Assembly: GCA_031255815.1 (NCBI GenBank)
Contig: JAIRRU010000284.1
Span: 1 to 8,078, forward strand
Reading direction: 5' to 3'
Source of the DNA: Treponema sp.
Lineage (GTDB): Bacteria; Spirochaetota; Spirochaetia; Treponematales; Breznakiellaceae
Length of the DNA stretch: 8,078 nucleotides
Made by a program: the position numbers and the translations under genes. Of this stretch, positions 1 through 6,065 are shown piece by piece. Position 1 is the first letter of the stretch. Every line of letters starts with the position of its first letter. Below the pieces are notes generated by a model that was not told the origin of the DNA, searched no databases, and was given only the letters and a program-made list of their open reading frames with translations.

Positions 1-1074
1 ATAGCCCACCTGCGGCCCCGGACCAATACCTTCGGCGCGGTGGCCCGGATACGGAGCCGGCTCTCCTTCGCGGTACACCAGTTCTTCCGGGAAAGGGGCT
101 TCCAGTACGTCCACACCCCGATCATCACCGCCAGTGACGCGGAAGGGGCGGGGGCGATGTTCCAGGTAACCACCCTGGATCTGGAGGCTCTGGCTGCCGG
201 AGCAGGCGCGGCTGCCGGGACAGGCGCGGCCGATCCGGCGGGGAAGGGCGGGAGGGGCCCGGACTACAGCAAGGATTTCTTCGGCAAACGGGCGGGGCTT
301 ACGGTTTCGGGGCAGCTTGAGGCGGAAACTTACGCTACGGCCCTCTCGCGGGTTTACACCTTCGGCCCCGCCTTCCGGGCGGAAAATTCCAACACCGCGC
401 GGCACCTGGCGGAATTCTGGATGATAGAGCCGGAGGCGGCTTTCCTGGATCTTGAGGGCAACATGAACCTGGCCGAAGAGTTTCTAAAGTACCTTATCAG
501 CGCCGTTCTGGAGGACAACGCGGAGGACATGGCCTTCTTCGACGCCCGCATTGAAAAAGGCATCGTAGAAAATCTGCGCGCCATTGTTTCCGCGAAATTC
601 ACCCGGATGACTTACACCGACGCGCTGCGGGAACTGGAAAAAAACAGCGATTTTGAGTTTAAGCCTTTCTGGGGCTGCGACCTTCAGAGCGAGCACGAAA
701 GGTTTCTTACCGAGAAAATTGCCGGGGGGCCGCTTATCGTGGTGGATTATCCGAAAGAGATAAAGGCTTTCTACATGAAAATTAACGATGATAACAAAAC
801 TGTCCGCGCCATGGATGTGCTGGCGCCCCGGCTGGGGGAGATCATCGGCGGTTCCCAGCGGGAAGACAATCTGGAAAAGCTGGAGAAGCGGATGGAGGAG
901 CTGGGCATAAAAAGCGAAGATTACTCCTGGTATCTGGATCTCAGGCGCTACGGCACGGTTCCCCATTCGGGTTTCGGCCTGGGCTTTGAGCGGCTCCTCC
1001 AGTATGTTACCGGCATGGCCAATATCCGGGACGTGATCCCCTATCCCCGCGCCGCCGGACAGGCTGAATTTTAG
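1..1074 (+). CDS. asnS: Asparaginyl-tRNA synthetase, 5'-truncated by window edge
   Basis: This cytoplasmic class IIb aminoacyl-tRNA synthetase charges tRNA-Asn with asparagine using ATP. The frame is open from base 1 to TAG at 1072-1074, giving 357 visible residues. The true start lies upstream. By comparison with the E. coli enzyme (about 466 aa), roughly 130 residues are missing, essentially the N-terminal anticodon-binding OB domain. The visible part begins at the conserved HLRPRTN segment. It then shows [13 protein letters not shown], the class II motif 2 region [26 protein letters not shown], and motif 3 in GFGLGFERL near the C-terminus, ending ...IRDVIPYPR. The internal GTG at 40 is not the start, because homology continues upstream of it. 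One oddity is a 28-residue Ala/Gly-rich linker between LDLE and KDFFGK, about 15 residues longer than in E. coli. AsnRS rather than AspRS is supported by near-continuous similarity to E. coli AsnRS as I remember it. dacA starts 2 nt after the stop. Confidence 0.97.
   Translation: MAHLRPRTNTFGAVARIRSRLSFAVHQFFRERGFQYVHTPIITASDAEGAGAMFQVTTLDLEALAAGAGAAAGTGAADPAGKGGRGPDYSKDFFGKRAGLTVSGQLEAETYATALSRVYTFGPAFRAENSNTARHLAEFWMIEPEAAFLDLEGNMNLAEEFLKYLISAVLEDNAEDMAFFDARIEKGIVENLRAIVSAKFTRMTYTDALRELEKNSDFEFKPFWGCDLQSEHERFLTEKIAGGPLIVVDYPKEIKAFYMKINDDNKTVRAMDVLAPRLGEIIGGSQREDNLEKLEKRMEELGIKSEDYSWYLDLRRYGTVPHSGFGLGFERLLQYVTGMANIRDVIPYPRAAGQAEF
193..228 (+). repeat. 18-bp tandem duplication inside asnS
   Basis: Two adjacent in-frame 18-bp units (193-210 and 211-228) match at 16 of 18 positions and differ only at the AG/GA dinucleotide in the middle. 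They encode AAGAGA and AAGTGA. They account for 12 residues of the enlarged Ala/Gly linker of AsnRS. The simplest reading is a local slippage duplication tolerated in a surface loop. Confidence 0.85.
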
Positions 1075-1076
1075 AC

Positions 1077-2336
1077 ATGGCAGAGACGCGGGGCTCCGGA
1101 AAAGCCCTTCCGGCAGTTTTACTGTTTCTGTTCCTGCTCCCCTCCTCCGGAGGGCCCCTCTTTGCCCAGATCAAGCCGGGGCTCCTGGACGCCGCCCCTC
1201 CGGGGCCGGAGCTTTCCTCCCAGGCGGCGGTGCTTATGGACGCGGAAACCGGAACCGTGCTCTACCGGAAGAACGAGGATCTCGAGATCCCCCCCGCCTC
1301 CCTTACCAAGCTCATGGCCATCCACCTGGCCCTGGAGGAGATCGCCGCCGGACGCGCCTCCCTGGACGAGCTTTTCAGCCCTCCCCGGGAAAGCTGGGCC
1401 GTCAACATGCCCCCCCGTTCCAGCCTGATGTTCCTCGCCGCCGGCCAGCGGCTGAGCCTCCGGGAACTTCTCCTGGGCCTGGCGATCCCTTCGGGGAACG
1501 ACGCCGCCGTGGCGCTGGCCCTGCGCTTTGCCCCTTCGGTGGGGGACTTCGTGGAGATGATGAACCGGGAGGCCCTCCGGCTGGGGCTTAAGGCGACCCG
1601 CTTTGTGGAGCCTTCCGGAATCTCGGAGGACAACTGGACTACCGCCGGGGAGTTCGCCCAATTCTGCCGCATCTACCTGCGCCTCCACCCGGAAACCCTG
1701 GCCGAGTACCACAGCGTCCCCGAATTCGCCTATCCCAAAGCGGAGAACGTGGGGGAACGCTACCGGGAAAACCCCGGCACCATCCTCCAGCCCAACCGCA
1801 ACAACCTGCTTAAAAATTTCCCCGGCGTGGACGGCCTCAAAACCGGGTACATCGACGAGGCGGGCTACAATATCGCCCTGACGGCGGAACGGGACGGCAC
1901 CCGCTTCGTCGCGGTGATCCTGGGGGCTCCCGCGCTTCCCGGCGGCGACCGCCTGCGGGACGAGGACGGGAGGAAACTCCTTACCTGGGCCTTCGACAAC
2001 TTTAAAACCCTCCGGCCCCTGCTTGAGGAACCGGAACCCGTGCGGCTCTGGAAGGGGAAGGAAAACTGGGTGGAACTCACAGTCGGCGAGGATCCGGCCT
2101 TTACCATTCCCGCCAGCCGGGGGAACCAGCTCTGGCTGAGCACGGAGCTGATCGATCCCCTCGTCGCCCCCCTCCCGGCCTCTTACCGGGCGGGGGACTT
2201 CATCCTTTCCGACGAGCAGGGGGAACTCAGGCGCATCCCCCTCCTGAGCGCCCGGGAATACGAGGAGGGCAACTTTTTCAAGCGCCTGTGGGACTCCGTC
2301 CGCCTTTTCTTCCGGGGGCTGGGGAAATCAGTATGA
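1077..2336 (+). CDS. dacA: D-alanyl-D-alanine carboxypeptidase (PBP5/DacA family, peptidase S11)
   Basis: This 419-aa secreted serine DD-carboxypeptidase trims the terminal D-Ala of peptidoglycan pentapeptides in the periplasm. The three penicillin-binding motifs are intact and correctly ordered: SxxK as S75-L-T-K78, SxN as S139-G-N141, and KTG at 255-257. A signal peptide is visible, with basic residues up to K9, a hydrophobic run at about 10-21 (LPAVLLFLFLL), and a plausible signal peptidase I cleavage after L-F-A at residue 30. Residues about 300-385 fit the beta-rich PBP5 C-terminal domain. The last 20 residues (FFKRLWDSVRLFFRGLGKSV) look like the amphipathic membrane-anchoring helix of this family. 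The ATG lies 2 nt after the asnS stop with only a weak upstream AG-rich stretch (GGACAGG), so translation is probably coupled to asnS. The next ATG (residue 54) would remove the signal peptide. The stop overlaps the end of the opposing gene by 9 nt. Confidence 0.95.
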   Translation: MAETRGSGKALPAVLLFLFLLPSSGGPLFAQIKPGLLDAAPPGPELSSQAAVLMDAETGTVLYRKNEDLEIPPASLTKLMAIHLALEEIAAGRASLDELFSPPRESWAVNMPPRSSLMFLAAGQRLSLRELLLGLAIPSGNDAAVALALRFAPSVGDFVEMMNREALRLGLKATRFVEPSGISEDNWTTAGEFAQFCRIYLRLHPETLAEYHSVPEFAYPKAENVGERYRENPGTILQPNRNNLLKNFPGVDGLKTGYIDEAGYNIALTAERDGTRFVAVILGAPALPGGDRLRDEDGRKLLTWAFDNFKTLRPLLEEPEPVRLWKGKENWVELTVGEDPAFTIPASRGNQLWLSTELIDPLVAPLPASYRAGDFILSDEQGELRRIPLLSAREYEEGNFFKRLWDSVRLFFRGLGKSV

Positions 2337-3359
2337 AAGCGCCGCTTTCAGAAGCGCGATATAGTGATCCTGGGGGATAAACTCCGGCACGCTGTTGCCG
2401 GTTCCCAGGGCGTAGCCTCCCCTGTTTTCGGCGCGTTTGAGCATGGCCCGGGCCCGGGCGCTTATCTCCTCTTCCGAGCCGCGTATAATGAAATTCACGT
2501 CGATGCCGCCAAGAATAGCGATGCGGCTGTGCCACTTTTCGTAAGAATCTTCTACCGGAAGTATCGCGTCTTCGTAGGAGTGTTTGCCGTCAAAGCCCAT
2601 ATACTCTATGGTGTCATCCATAACTTCGTTGAAGCAGCCGCAGGAATGAAGCGTTGCGGGAATGCCGCGGCGGTGAGCCAGATCCGCGAATTTTTTGTGC
2701 CAGGGGAAAACGTACTCTTGCATCTGCTCCCGCCGCAGGAAAGTCTGGGTCTTAAAGCCCCAGTCGTCATTCGACATAAGAAGGCCCACCGTATCGTACT
2801 GAAGGGATATTTCGTAATATTCAAGCAGCCTCTTCCCCACTTCGTTGAAGATTCTCCCGGCCAGTTCAGGATTGTCGTAGAGCATTAAGCAGAGATTTTC
2901 ATAGCCGGTAAGGTTTATGACGTTTTCCAGTACGCCGCCGGGGCCCATAACCATAAGCTTCATTCCTTCAGGCAGAAACGGGCGGATCTTTTCGAGCCTT
3001 GAATAATCAAAATTCCCCGGTTCCCGCCATTCAAAACGATCGAAAGAAGCTTCGTCGGTAATTACATAGCCTTCATTAAGAGAGAGGGTGCTCTTGCCTT
3101 CTTCTTTCTCCCTTTGCTTAAAGTAGAAATCGCTGCCGTGGGCGGTGGCGTAGTCAAAGCCCGCCGCGGCGTAAGCTTCCACGGTCAGTTTGAGATCCTC
3201 CAGGGCCGGATCGCCTTCCCTGCCGATCCCCCTTCCGGCCAGCCTTTCGTAAAGAGGCCTGTTCATGAAGAGTTCAAACAGGGTCGGTCTTGAAGGCTCT
3301 TCCCGCCTTAACACTTTGTAAAGGTTTTCGATATCGGGCTTGCGGTTATGAAGTTTCAT
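2328..3359 (-). CDS. Uroporphyrinogen decarboxylase-superfamily protein (URO-D-like, probable methyltransferase type, not HemE)
   Basis: This 343-aa predicted cytoplasmic protein matches the URO-D superfamily TIM barrel (PF01208/COG0407). Recognisable segments are SNDDWGFKTQTFLRREQMQEY (about 196-216), the strand-end motif TLHSCG (236-241), IEYMGFDG (251-258), LGGIDV (283-288), and the C-terminal GGYALGTGNSVPEFIPQDHY (314-333). Genuine HemE carries an N-terminal RPxWxMRQAGR motif; that motif is absent, so heme synthesis is unlikely. The His238-x-Cys240 pair plus Cys242 resembles the zinc-binding His/Cys of methylcobamide:coenzyme M and O-demethylase methyltransferases (MtaA/MtbA/CmuA relatives), so methyl transfer is my preferred inference. 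The substrate cannot be told, and no corrinoid protein gene is adjacent. The start is set by a strong AAGGAG 5 nt upstream of ATG. Base composition looks clearly less GC-rich than flanking dacA and the lipoprotein gene, which may indicate separate acquisition. Confidence 0.85.
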   Translation of the reverse strand: MKLHNRKPDIENLYKVLRREEPSRPTLFELFMNRPLYERLAGRGIGREGDPALEDLKLTVEAYAAAGFDYATAHGSDFYFKQREKEEGKSTLSLNEGYVITDEASFDRFEWREPGNFDYSRLEKIRPFLPEGMKLMVMGPGGVLENVINLTGYENLCLMLYDNPELAGRIFNEVGKRLLEYYEISLQYDTVGLLMSNDDWGFKTQTFLRREQMQEYVFPWHKKFADLAHRRGIPATLHSCGCFNEVMDDTIEYMGFDGKHSYEDAILPVEDSYEKWHSRIAILGGIDVNFIIRGSEEEISARARAMLKRAENRGGYALGTGNSVPEFIPQDHYIALLKAALSY

Positions 3360-3364
3360 AGCGG

Positions 3365-3370
3365 CTCCTT
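3365..3370 (-). promoter_or_regulatory. Ribosome binding site of the URO-D-like gene
   Basis: On the minus strand AAGGAG lies 5 nt before the ATG at 3359-3357. It is among the best Shine-Dalgarno matches in the window and fixes this start. Confidence 0.8.
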
Positions 3371-3394
3371 TTGTTCGTGCCGGGGGTTTGATAC

Positions 3395-3412
3395 GCCGCC
3401 CTTCAGGACGGC
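3395..3412 (-). other. Small hairpin in the leader of the URO-D-like gene
   Basis: On the minus strand GCCGTCC pairs with GGGCGGC around a TGAA loop, giving seven pairs including one G-U wobble. On the plus strand the same position would be a C-A mismatch, so the stem is better as RNA of the minus strand, consistent with a leader element. It sits 36 nt upstream of the start codon. No T-run follows it, so it is not an intrinsic terminator. Function is unknown. Confidence 0.35.
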
Positions 3413-3443
3413 TGTTGATTTACCCCGCGGCAAAAATGCGGTT

Positions 3444-3473
3444 GTTGTTCAGAAGCTGAAGTTTCTGAACAAC
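3444..3473. repeat. Perfect inverted repeat (hairpin A, first copy)
   Basis: GTTGTTCAGAA (3444-3454) is the exact reverse complement of TTCTGAACAAC (3463-3473), separated by 8 nt that can add two more pairs (one a wobble). It lies 35 nt downstream of the lipoprotein stop. Neither strand has an immediate T-run, so it is not a classic terminator. The centre (AAACTTCAG on the minus strand) is shared with the hairpin at 7866-7889, which suggests a dispersed palindromic repeat. Confidence 0.75.
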
Positions 3474-3506
3474 GCTATTTTCCGGAATCCGGCTGCTTTG
3501 GAAAAG
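3474..3506. repeat. Second palindrome (hairpin B, first copy) next to hairpin A
   Basis: TTTTCC (3478-3483) pairs with GGAAAA (3500-3505) around an interior that contains the small palindrome CCGGA-A-TCCGG (3482-3492). It begins directly after hairpin A and ends 3 nt before the lipoprotein stop codon. Its left part (3474-3490) closely resembles 7941-7955. It may act with hairpin A as a 3'-end stabilising or termination structure for the minus-strand transcript. Confidence 0.5.
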
Positions 3507-3508
3507 CC

Positions 3509-5212
3509 CTACCTGGCCCTGCCCGCCGTAAGCTGCCAGACCCGTCCGGCGCTCAGGCCCCAGCGGCGCCCGGCGTAGGCGGAGAAGGCTTCCGCCTCGG
3601 CGCGGAAGGCCCCGGCCAGTTCCGGCCAGGAACCGGCGGCCTCGTCTTTTTCGGGCAGTACCGCCCGGCGCCAGGGAGAGGCGTCGATCCGGCCCGCCAG
3701 GGTTTCTCCGAAATAGGCCGCCGCCCGGGACACGGGCTGCTGCAGCACATGGGCCATAAATTCGTTCAGCACCAGGTACTGGTCGTTGACATCGTAGTGC
3801 TGGTAATCAAAATAGGAAAGGATGAAGCGCTTCGCCGTCCGGGGCAGCCGATCCCAGCGGGAACGGCTGAAATCCCGGAAATCCTCATCAATAAAGAAAA
3901 GGCCGTGGTAGCCTTCGTGGGCCATGAAGAGGGAACGGAGATAGTCCGCGGATTCCTGCGAGATTGAGATGATCCCCCCTTCCCCCGCCGAGATTTCCCC
4001 GCCTTCCCGCCGGATGATCCCCCGGTCGAGCAGTATCGCTTCAAGTTCCCGCTCCTCCTTCAAAAGGGGGAAATCCCGGGCCCGGGCAAGCTCGAAAAAA
4101 CGGGCCAGGTCAGCGGCGCGGTAATCGTGGGCGTTCCAGCCGTGCAGATCGGCAATTTCCTCGTCTCCGGCCAGCCGCCCCCGGTAACCCGCCTTCTCCA
4201 CAAAAAAGGCCAGCCGTTTGAAAAGCCGATCCTGGGCGGCGTAATCGGCGGTATCGAAGATCAGTATCGAGGGAAAACTTTCCCAGGCGAACACCTCGTA
4301 GTCCCGGCTCCGCCAGGAGTTTTGCGGGTAAGAGAGGATAAGCCCCGGATCGAGGCTTATGGGAAGGGGAAAGGGCCGATCCTCCCCGGGGCTAAGCCGG
4401 AGGAATTCCAGCCCCGGCGCTTCCACCAGGATAGGGTAGGGTTCCGCCGGGAAAATTCCGGAGGGGATCCGCAGTTCATTCCGCCGGGGGGGGGATCTGA
4501 CCCGGAAGGCCGCCGCCTCAACCGTCATGCCCTTCCCGGTATCCCCGGCCCCTCCGGCGGAAACTTTTACGGAAAGATCGCCCCCGCCGAATCTGAAATC
4601 GGGCGGCGGATCGATCCCCAGCCGATCCCCCTCCAGGGCGTAGACAAAGGGGGTAACAGAAACGGCGCCCGCCGGATCCCGGAAAAAACCGTACCAGCGG
4701 GGCACGATCCGCAGCCCCCGGAGCCGGACGGAAAGGGGGCTGTCCCGGAGTTTCCGCTTCAGATCCCCGTCCTCACCCTCCGCCGTGATGCTGAAACTTT
4801 CCAGAAAGCCTTCGGCCAGGGGGATCGTGTAGTAAAGCGGGACATCCGCGGGCAGGGCCTCGCCGTTCACCGGGAGAAAGGAAGCGTCCCAGGGCAGAAC
4901 CCAGGCGCCGTCCCCGGAAACCCTGATAACCAGTTCGAGGCGGCTTTTAAGTTCCTCCGCCGCTTCCCCGCCCCCCGCCCCTACGCAGAGGTACTCCAGT
5001 TCCAGGGCCTTGAGGGGCCCGACCTGAAGGGGGGGATCAAAATGGTACGAGAAAACCCTGCCGCTCTTTGAAATGTCCAGGGTTCCCGAAACGGTGTTTT
5101 TGCCCAATCCGTAGAGGGAACCGTCGGCCGGGAAGCTTACCGGTTCCCGCCGGGAACAGGAGAGAAAAAGGGCGGAGAAAAGAAAAAATTTTAAAAAGGA
5201 GGTTTTTCCCAT
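3509..5212 (-). CDS. Predicted lipoprotein with HEXXH putative zinc-metallopeptidase motif
   Basis: This 567-aa predicted envelope lipoprotein has a short signal peptide with lysines at K3 and K8, a hydrophobic stretch FLKFFLFSALFLS, and Cys19. The lipobox L-F-L-S-C is relaxed but fits the looser spirochaetal rule. Residues 20 to about 300 look beta-rich, with many short strands and Gly/Pro turns. Residues about 300-500 are more helical. This C-terminal part contains H432-E-G-Y-H436 in FMAHEGYHGLFF, the classic HEXXH zinc motif. 48 residues later comes N483-E484-FMAH, a candidate third zinc ligand as in gluzincin-type peptidases. I do not recognise the family, and peptidase activity is inferred from the motif only. 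ATG at 5212 is chosen because it gives the signal peptide at residue 1. There is no obvious Shine-Dalgarno sequence, but the upstream gene ends 12 nt before, so translation may be coupled. The gene is likely second in a two-gene unit. Possible roles are protein or cell-wall processing. Confidence 0.85.
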   Translation of the reverse strand: MGKTSFLKFFLFSALFLSCSRREPVSFPADGSLYGLGKNTVSGTLDISKSGRVFSYHFDPPLQVGPLKALELEYLCVGAGGGEAAEELKSRLELVIRVSGDGAWVLPWDASFLPVNGEALPADVPLYYTIPLAEGFLESFSITAEGEDGDLKRKLRDSPLSVRLRGLRIVPRWYGFFRDPAGAVSVTPFVYALEGDRLGIDPPPDFRFGGGDLSVKVSAGGAGDTGKGMTVEAAAFRVRSPPRRNELRIPSGIFPAEPYPILVEAPGLEFLRLSPGEDRPFPLPISLDPGLILSYPQNSWRSRDYEVFAWESFPSILIFDTADYAAQDRLFKRLAFFVEKAGYRGRLAGDEEIADLHGWNAHDYRAADLARFFELARARDFPLLKEERELEAILLDRGIIRREGGEISAGEGGIISISQESADYLRSLFMAHEGYHGLFFIDEDFRDFSRSRWDRLPRTAKRFILSYFDYQHYDVNDQYLVLNEFMAHVLQQPVSRAAAYFGETLAGRIDASPWRRAVLPEKDEAAGSWPELAGAFRAEAEAFSAYAGRRWGLSAGRVWQLTAGRAR

Positions 5213-5224
5213 GGTTCAAACGGT

Positions 5225-6004
5225 TTAGAGGGAAACGATCTTTCTGGCCGTCAGCTGGGCCAGGGAGTATTTCCGCTCCGCGGTCAGCTCGGGGGCGTTA
5301 CGGAGAAAGGTCTCAAGCTCGGCGGCAAAAGATTCGGGCAGGAGGGGGAGTTCCTTTACCTGTTTGTAGTAGGCCCGGTGGGAAGGTTCAAAGCGGCGGT
5401 TAACGCAGAACAGGGTCAGGCAGGCATTTTTGATAAAGCCGGCGGAAGCGATAAGGTAATGGAAATCGTCCCCCTGAAAGAGCGCCGCCCCCAGATCCCC
5501 CAGAAAATGTTCCATCTTTGACTGGCTGGCGTATCGTACGGTCTCCCAGAAGGGATCGCCCAGGCTGCCAAGCCGTTTACGCACGGCGTCTATCCAGCCG
5601 CTGCGGGAAAAGAGCAGTTTCCCGTTGGCGAGCCGGTAAAAACCGTAGGTTCCCGAATCCTTGATAAGCCACAGGGATTCTGTTTTTGTATCGGCGATAT
5701 CCACCAGTTCTTCTATTTTGGATATGTTTTTGAATTCCAAGCGCAGCGGGATATTCCCGATAAGGAAACGATCCTTGGGCGGATGGCCGGAAGTTTCAAA
5801 GGCCGCCACGTCTTCACCGTAGAGACGGTACCGTTCATTGGCTTCCGGCACCGGCCCGGAGTGAAACACATCGAGGATCAGGGCAAAATACGGATCCAGG
5901 GGATCGGGCAGGGCCGCCTCGTTTAGGGACACGCACTCGATTCCCGGCCAGGCGGAGAGGTTTTCCGCAAAACGATCCGCCAGCATTTTAGTCTTGTATC
6001 TCAT
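5225..6004 (-). CDS. Conserved-looking 259-aa protein of uncertain function, possibly nucleotidyltransferase-like
   Basis: This predicted soluble protein has no signal peptide or membrane segment. A longer frame runs up to 6244, but ATG at 6004-6002 (MRYKTKML...) is preceded by AAAGGA with 6-nt spacing. The 80 residues upstream of it are low-complexity Gly/Pro/Lys typical of out-of-frame reading of the opposing gene. The N-terminal region has an acidic strand D37-PYFALIL-D45 and a second strand IPLRLE90F. The C-terminal half is helical, with FIKNACLTLFCVNRRFEPSH (190-209) followed by KELPLLPESF. This pattern of an Asp-bearing strand, a third carboxylate, and a helical tail with NRR(F/Y)xP recalls DUF4037/aminoglycoside-nucleotidyltransferase-like proteins. 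The canonical GS...DxD signature is not seen, so the assignment is weak. The gene ends 12 nt before the lipoprotein gene and probably shares its transcript. Confidence 0.75.
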   Translation of the reverse strand: MRYKTKMLADRFAENLSAWPGIECVSLNEAALPDPLDPYFALILDVFHSGPVPEANERYRLYGEDVAAFETSGHPPKDRFLIGNIPLRLEFKNISKIEELVDIADTKTESLWLIKDSGTYGFYRLANGKLLFSRSGWIDAVRKRLGSLGDPFWETVRYASQSKMEHFLGDLGAALFQGDDFHYLIASAGFIKNACLTLFCVNRRFEPSHRAYYKQVKELPLLPESFAAELETFLRNAPELTAERKYSLAQLTARKIVSL

Positions 6005-6010
6005 CTCGGT

Positions 6011-6016
6011 TCCTTT
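6011..6016 (-). promoter_or_regulatory. Ribosome binding site deciding the start of the 259-aa gene
   Basis: AAAGGA on the minus strand lies 6 nt before ATG at 6004-6002. It decides for this start over the in-frame ATG 240 nt further upstream, which would lie inside the opposing gene. Confidence 0.75.
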
Positions 6017-6032
6017 ACGCTCGATTACACGG

Positions 6033-6038
6033 TATAAT
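6033..6038 (+). promoter_or_regulatory. Perfect -10 box (TATAAT) for the plus-strand operon
   Basis: TATAAT matches the sigma-70-type -10 consensus exactly. It sits 8 nt before the ATG at 6047, so transcription would start at or within a base or two of the start codon, giving a leaderless or near-leaderless mRNA. The -35 region at 17-bp spacing (TTCCTT, 6010-6015) is poor. Alternatively the gene starts further in, at ATG 6080. Confidence 0.55.
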
Positions 6039-6065
6039 GATAGTACATGAAACATGGCGTGGGAA
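6037..6065 (-). promoter_or_regulatory. Candidate divergent promoter for the 259-aa gene and lipoprotein unit
   Basis: On the minus strand TTCCCA (6065-6060, 4/6 to TTGACA) and TATCAT (6042-6037, 5/6 to TATAAT) are separated by exactly 17 bp. Transcription would begin near 6030 and give a leader of about 25 nt carrying the AAAGGA ribosome site. It overlaps the plus-strand -10 box, so the two promoters could exclude each other. Confidence 0.4.

Noticed and set aside
484..966. Minus-strand open frame inside asnS
   Set aside because: It is an antisense shadow of an unambiguous gene, with no recognisable protein features.
1119..1712. Long minus-strand frame inside dacA
   Set aside because: It consists of Gly/Gln/His-rich shadow sequence opposite a gene whose catalytic motifs are all intact.
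3444..3507. Classic rho-independent terminator for the lipoprotein gene
   Set aside because: The stems are strong but no T-run follows directly on the minus strand, so I list it as a palindromic repeat with possible 3'-end function.
4127..5071. A 314-codon plus-strand open frame
   Set aside because: It is antisense to the lipoprotein gene, has random-looking Pro/Gly/Arg-rich composition, and shows no motifs. It is a high-GC shadow.
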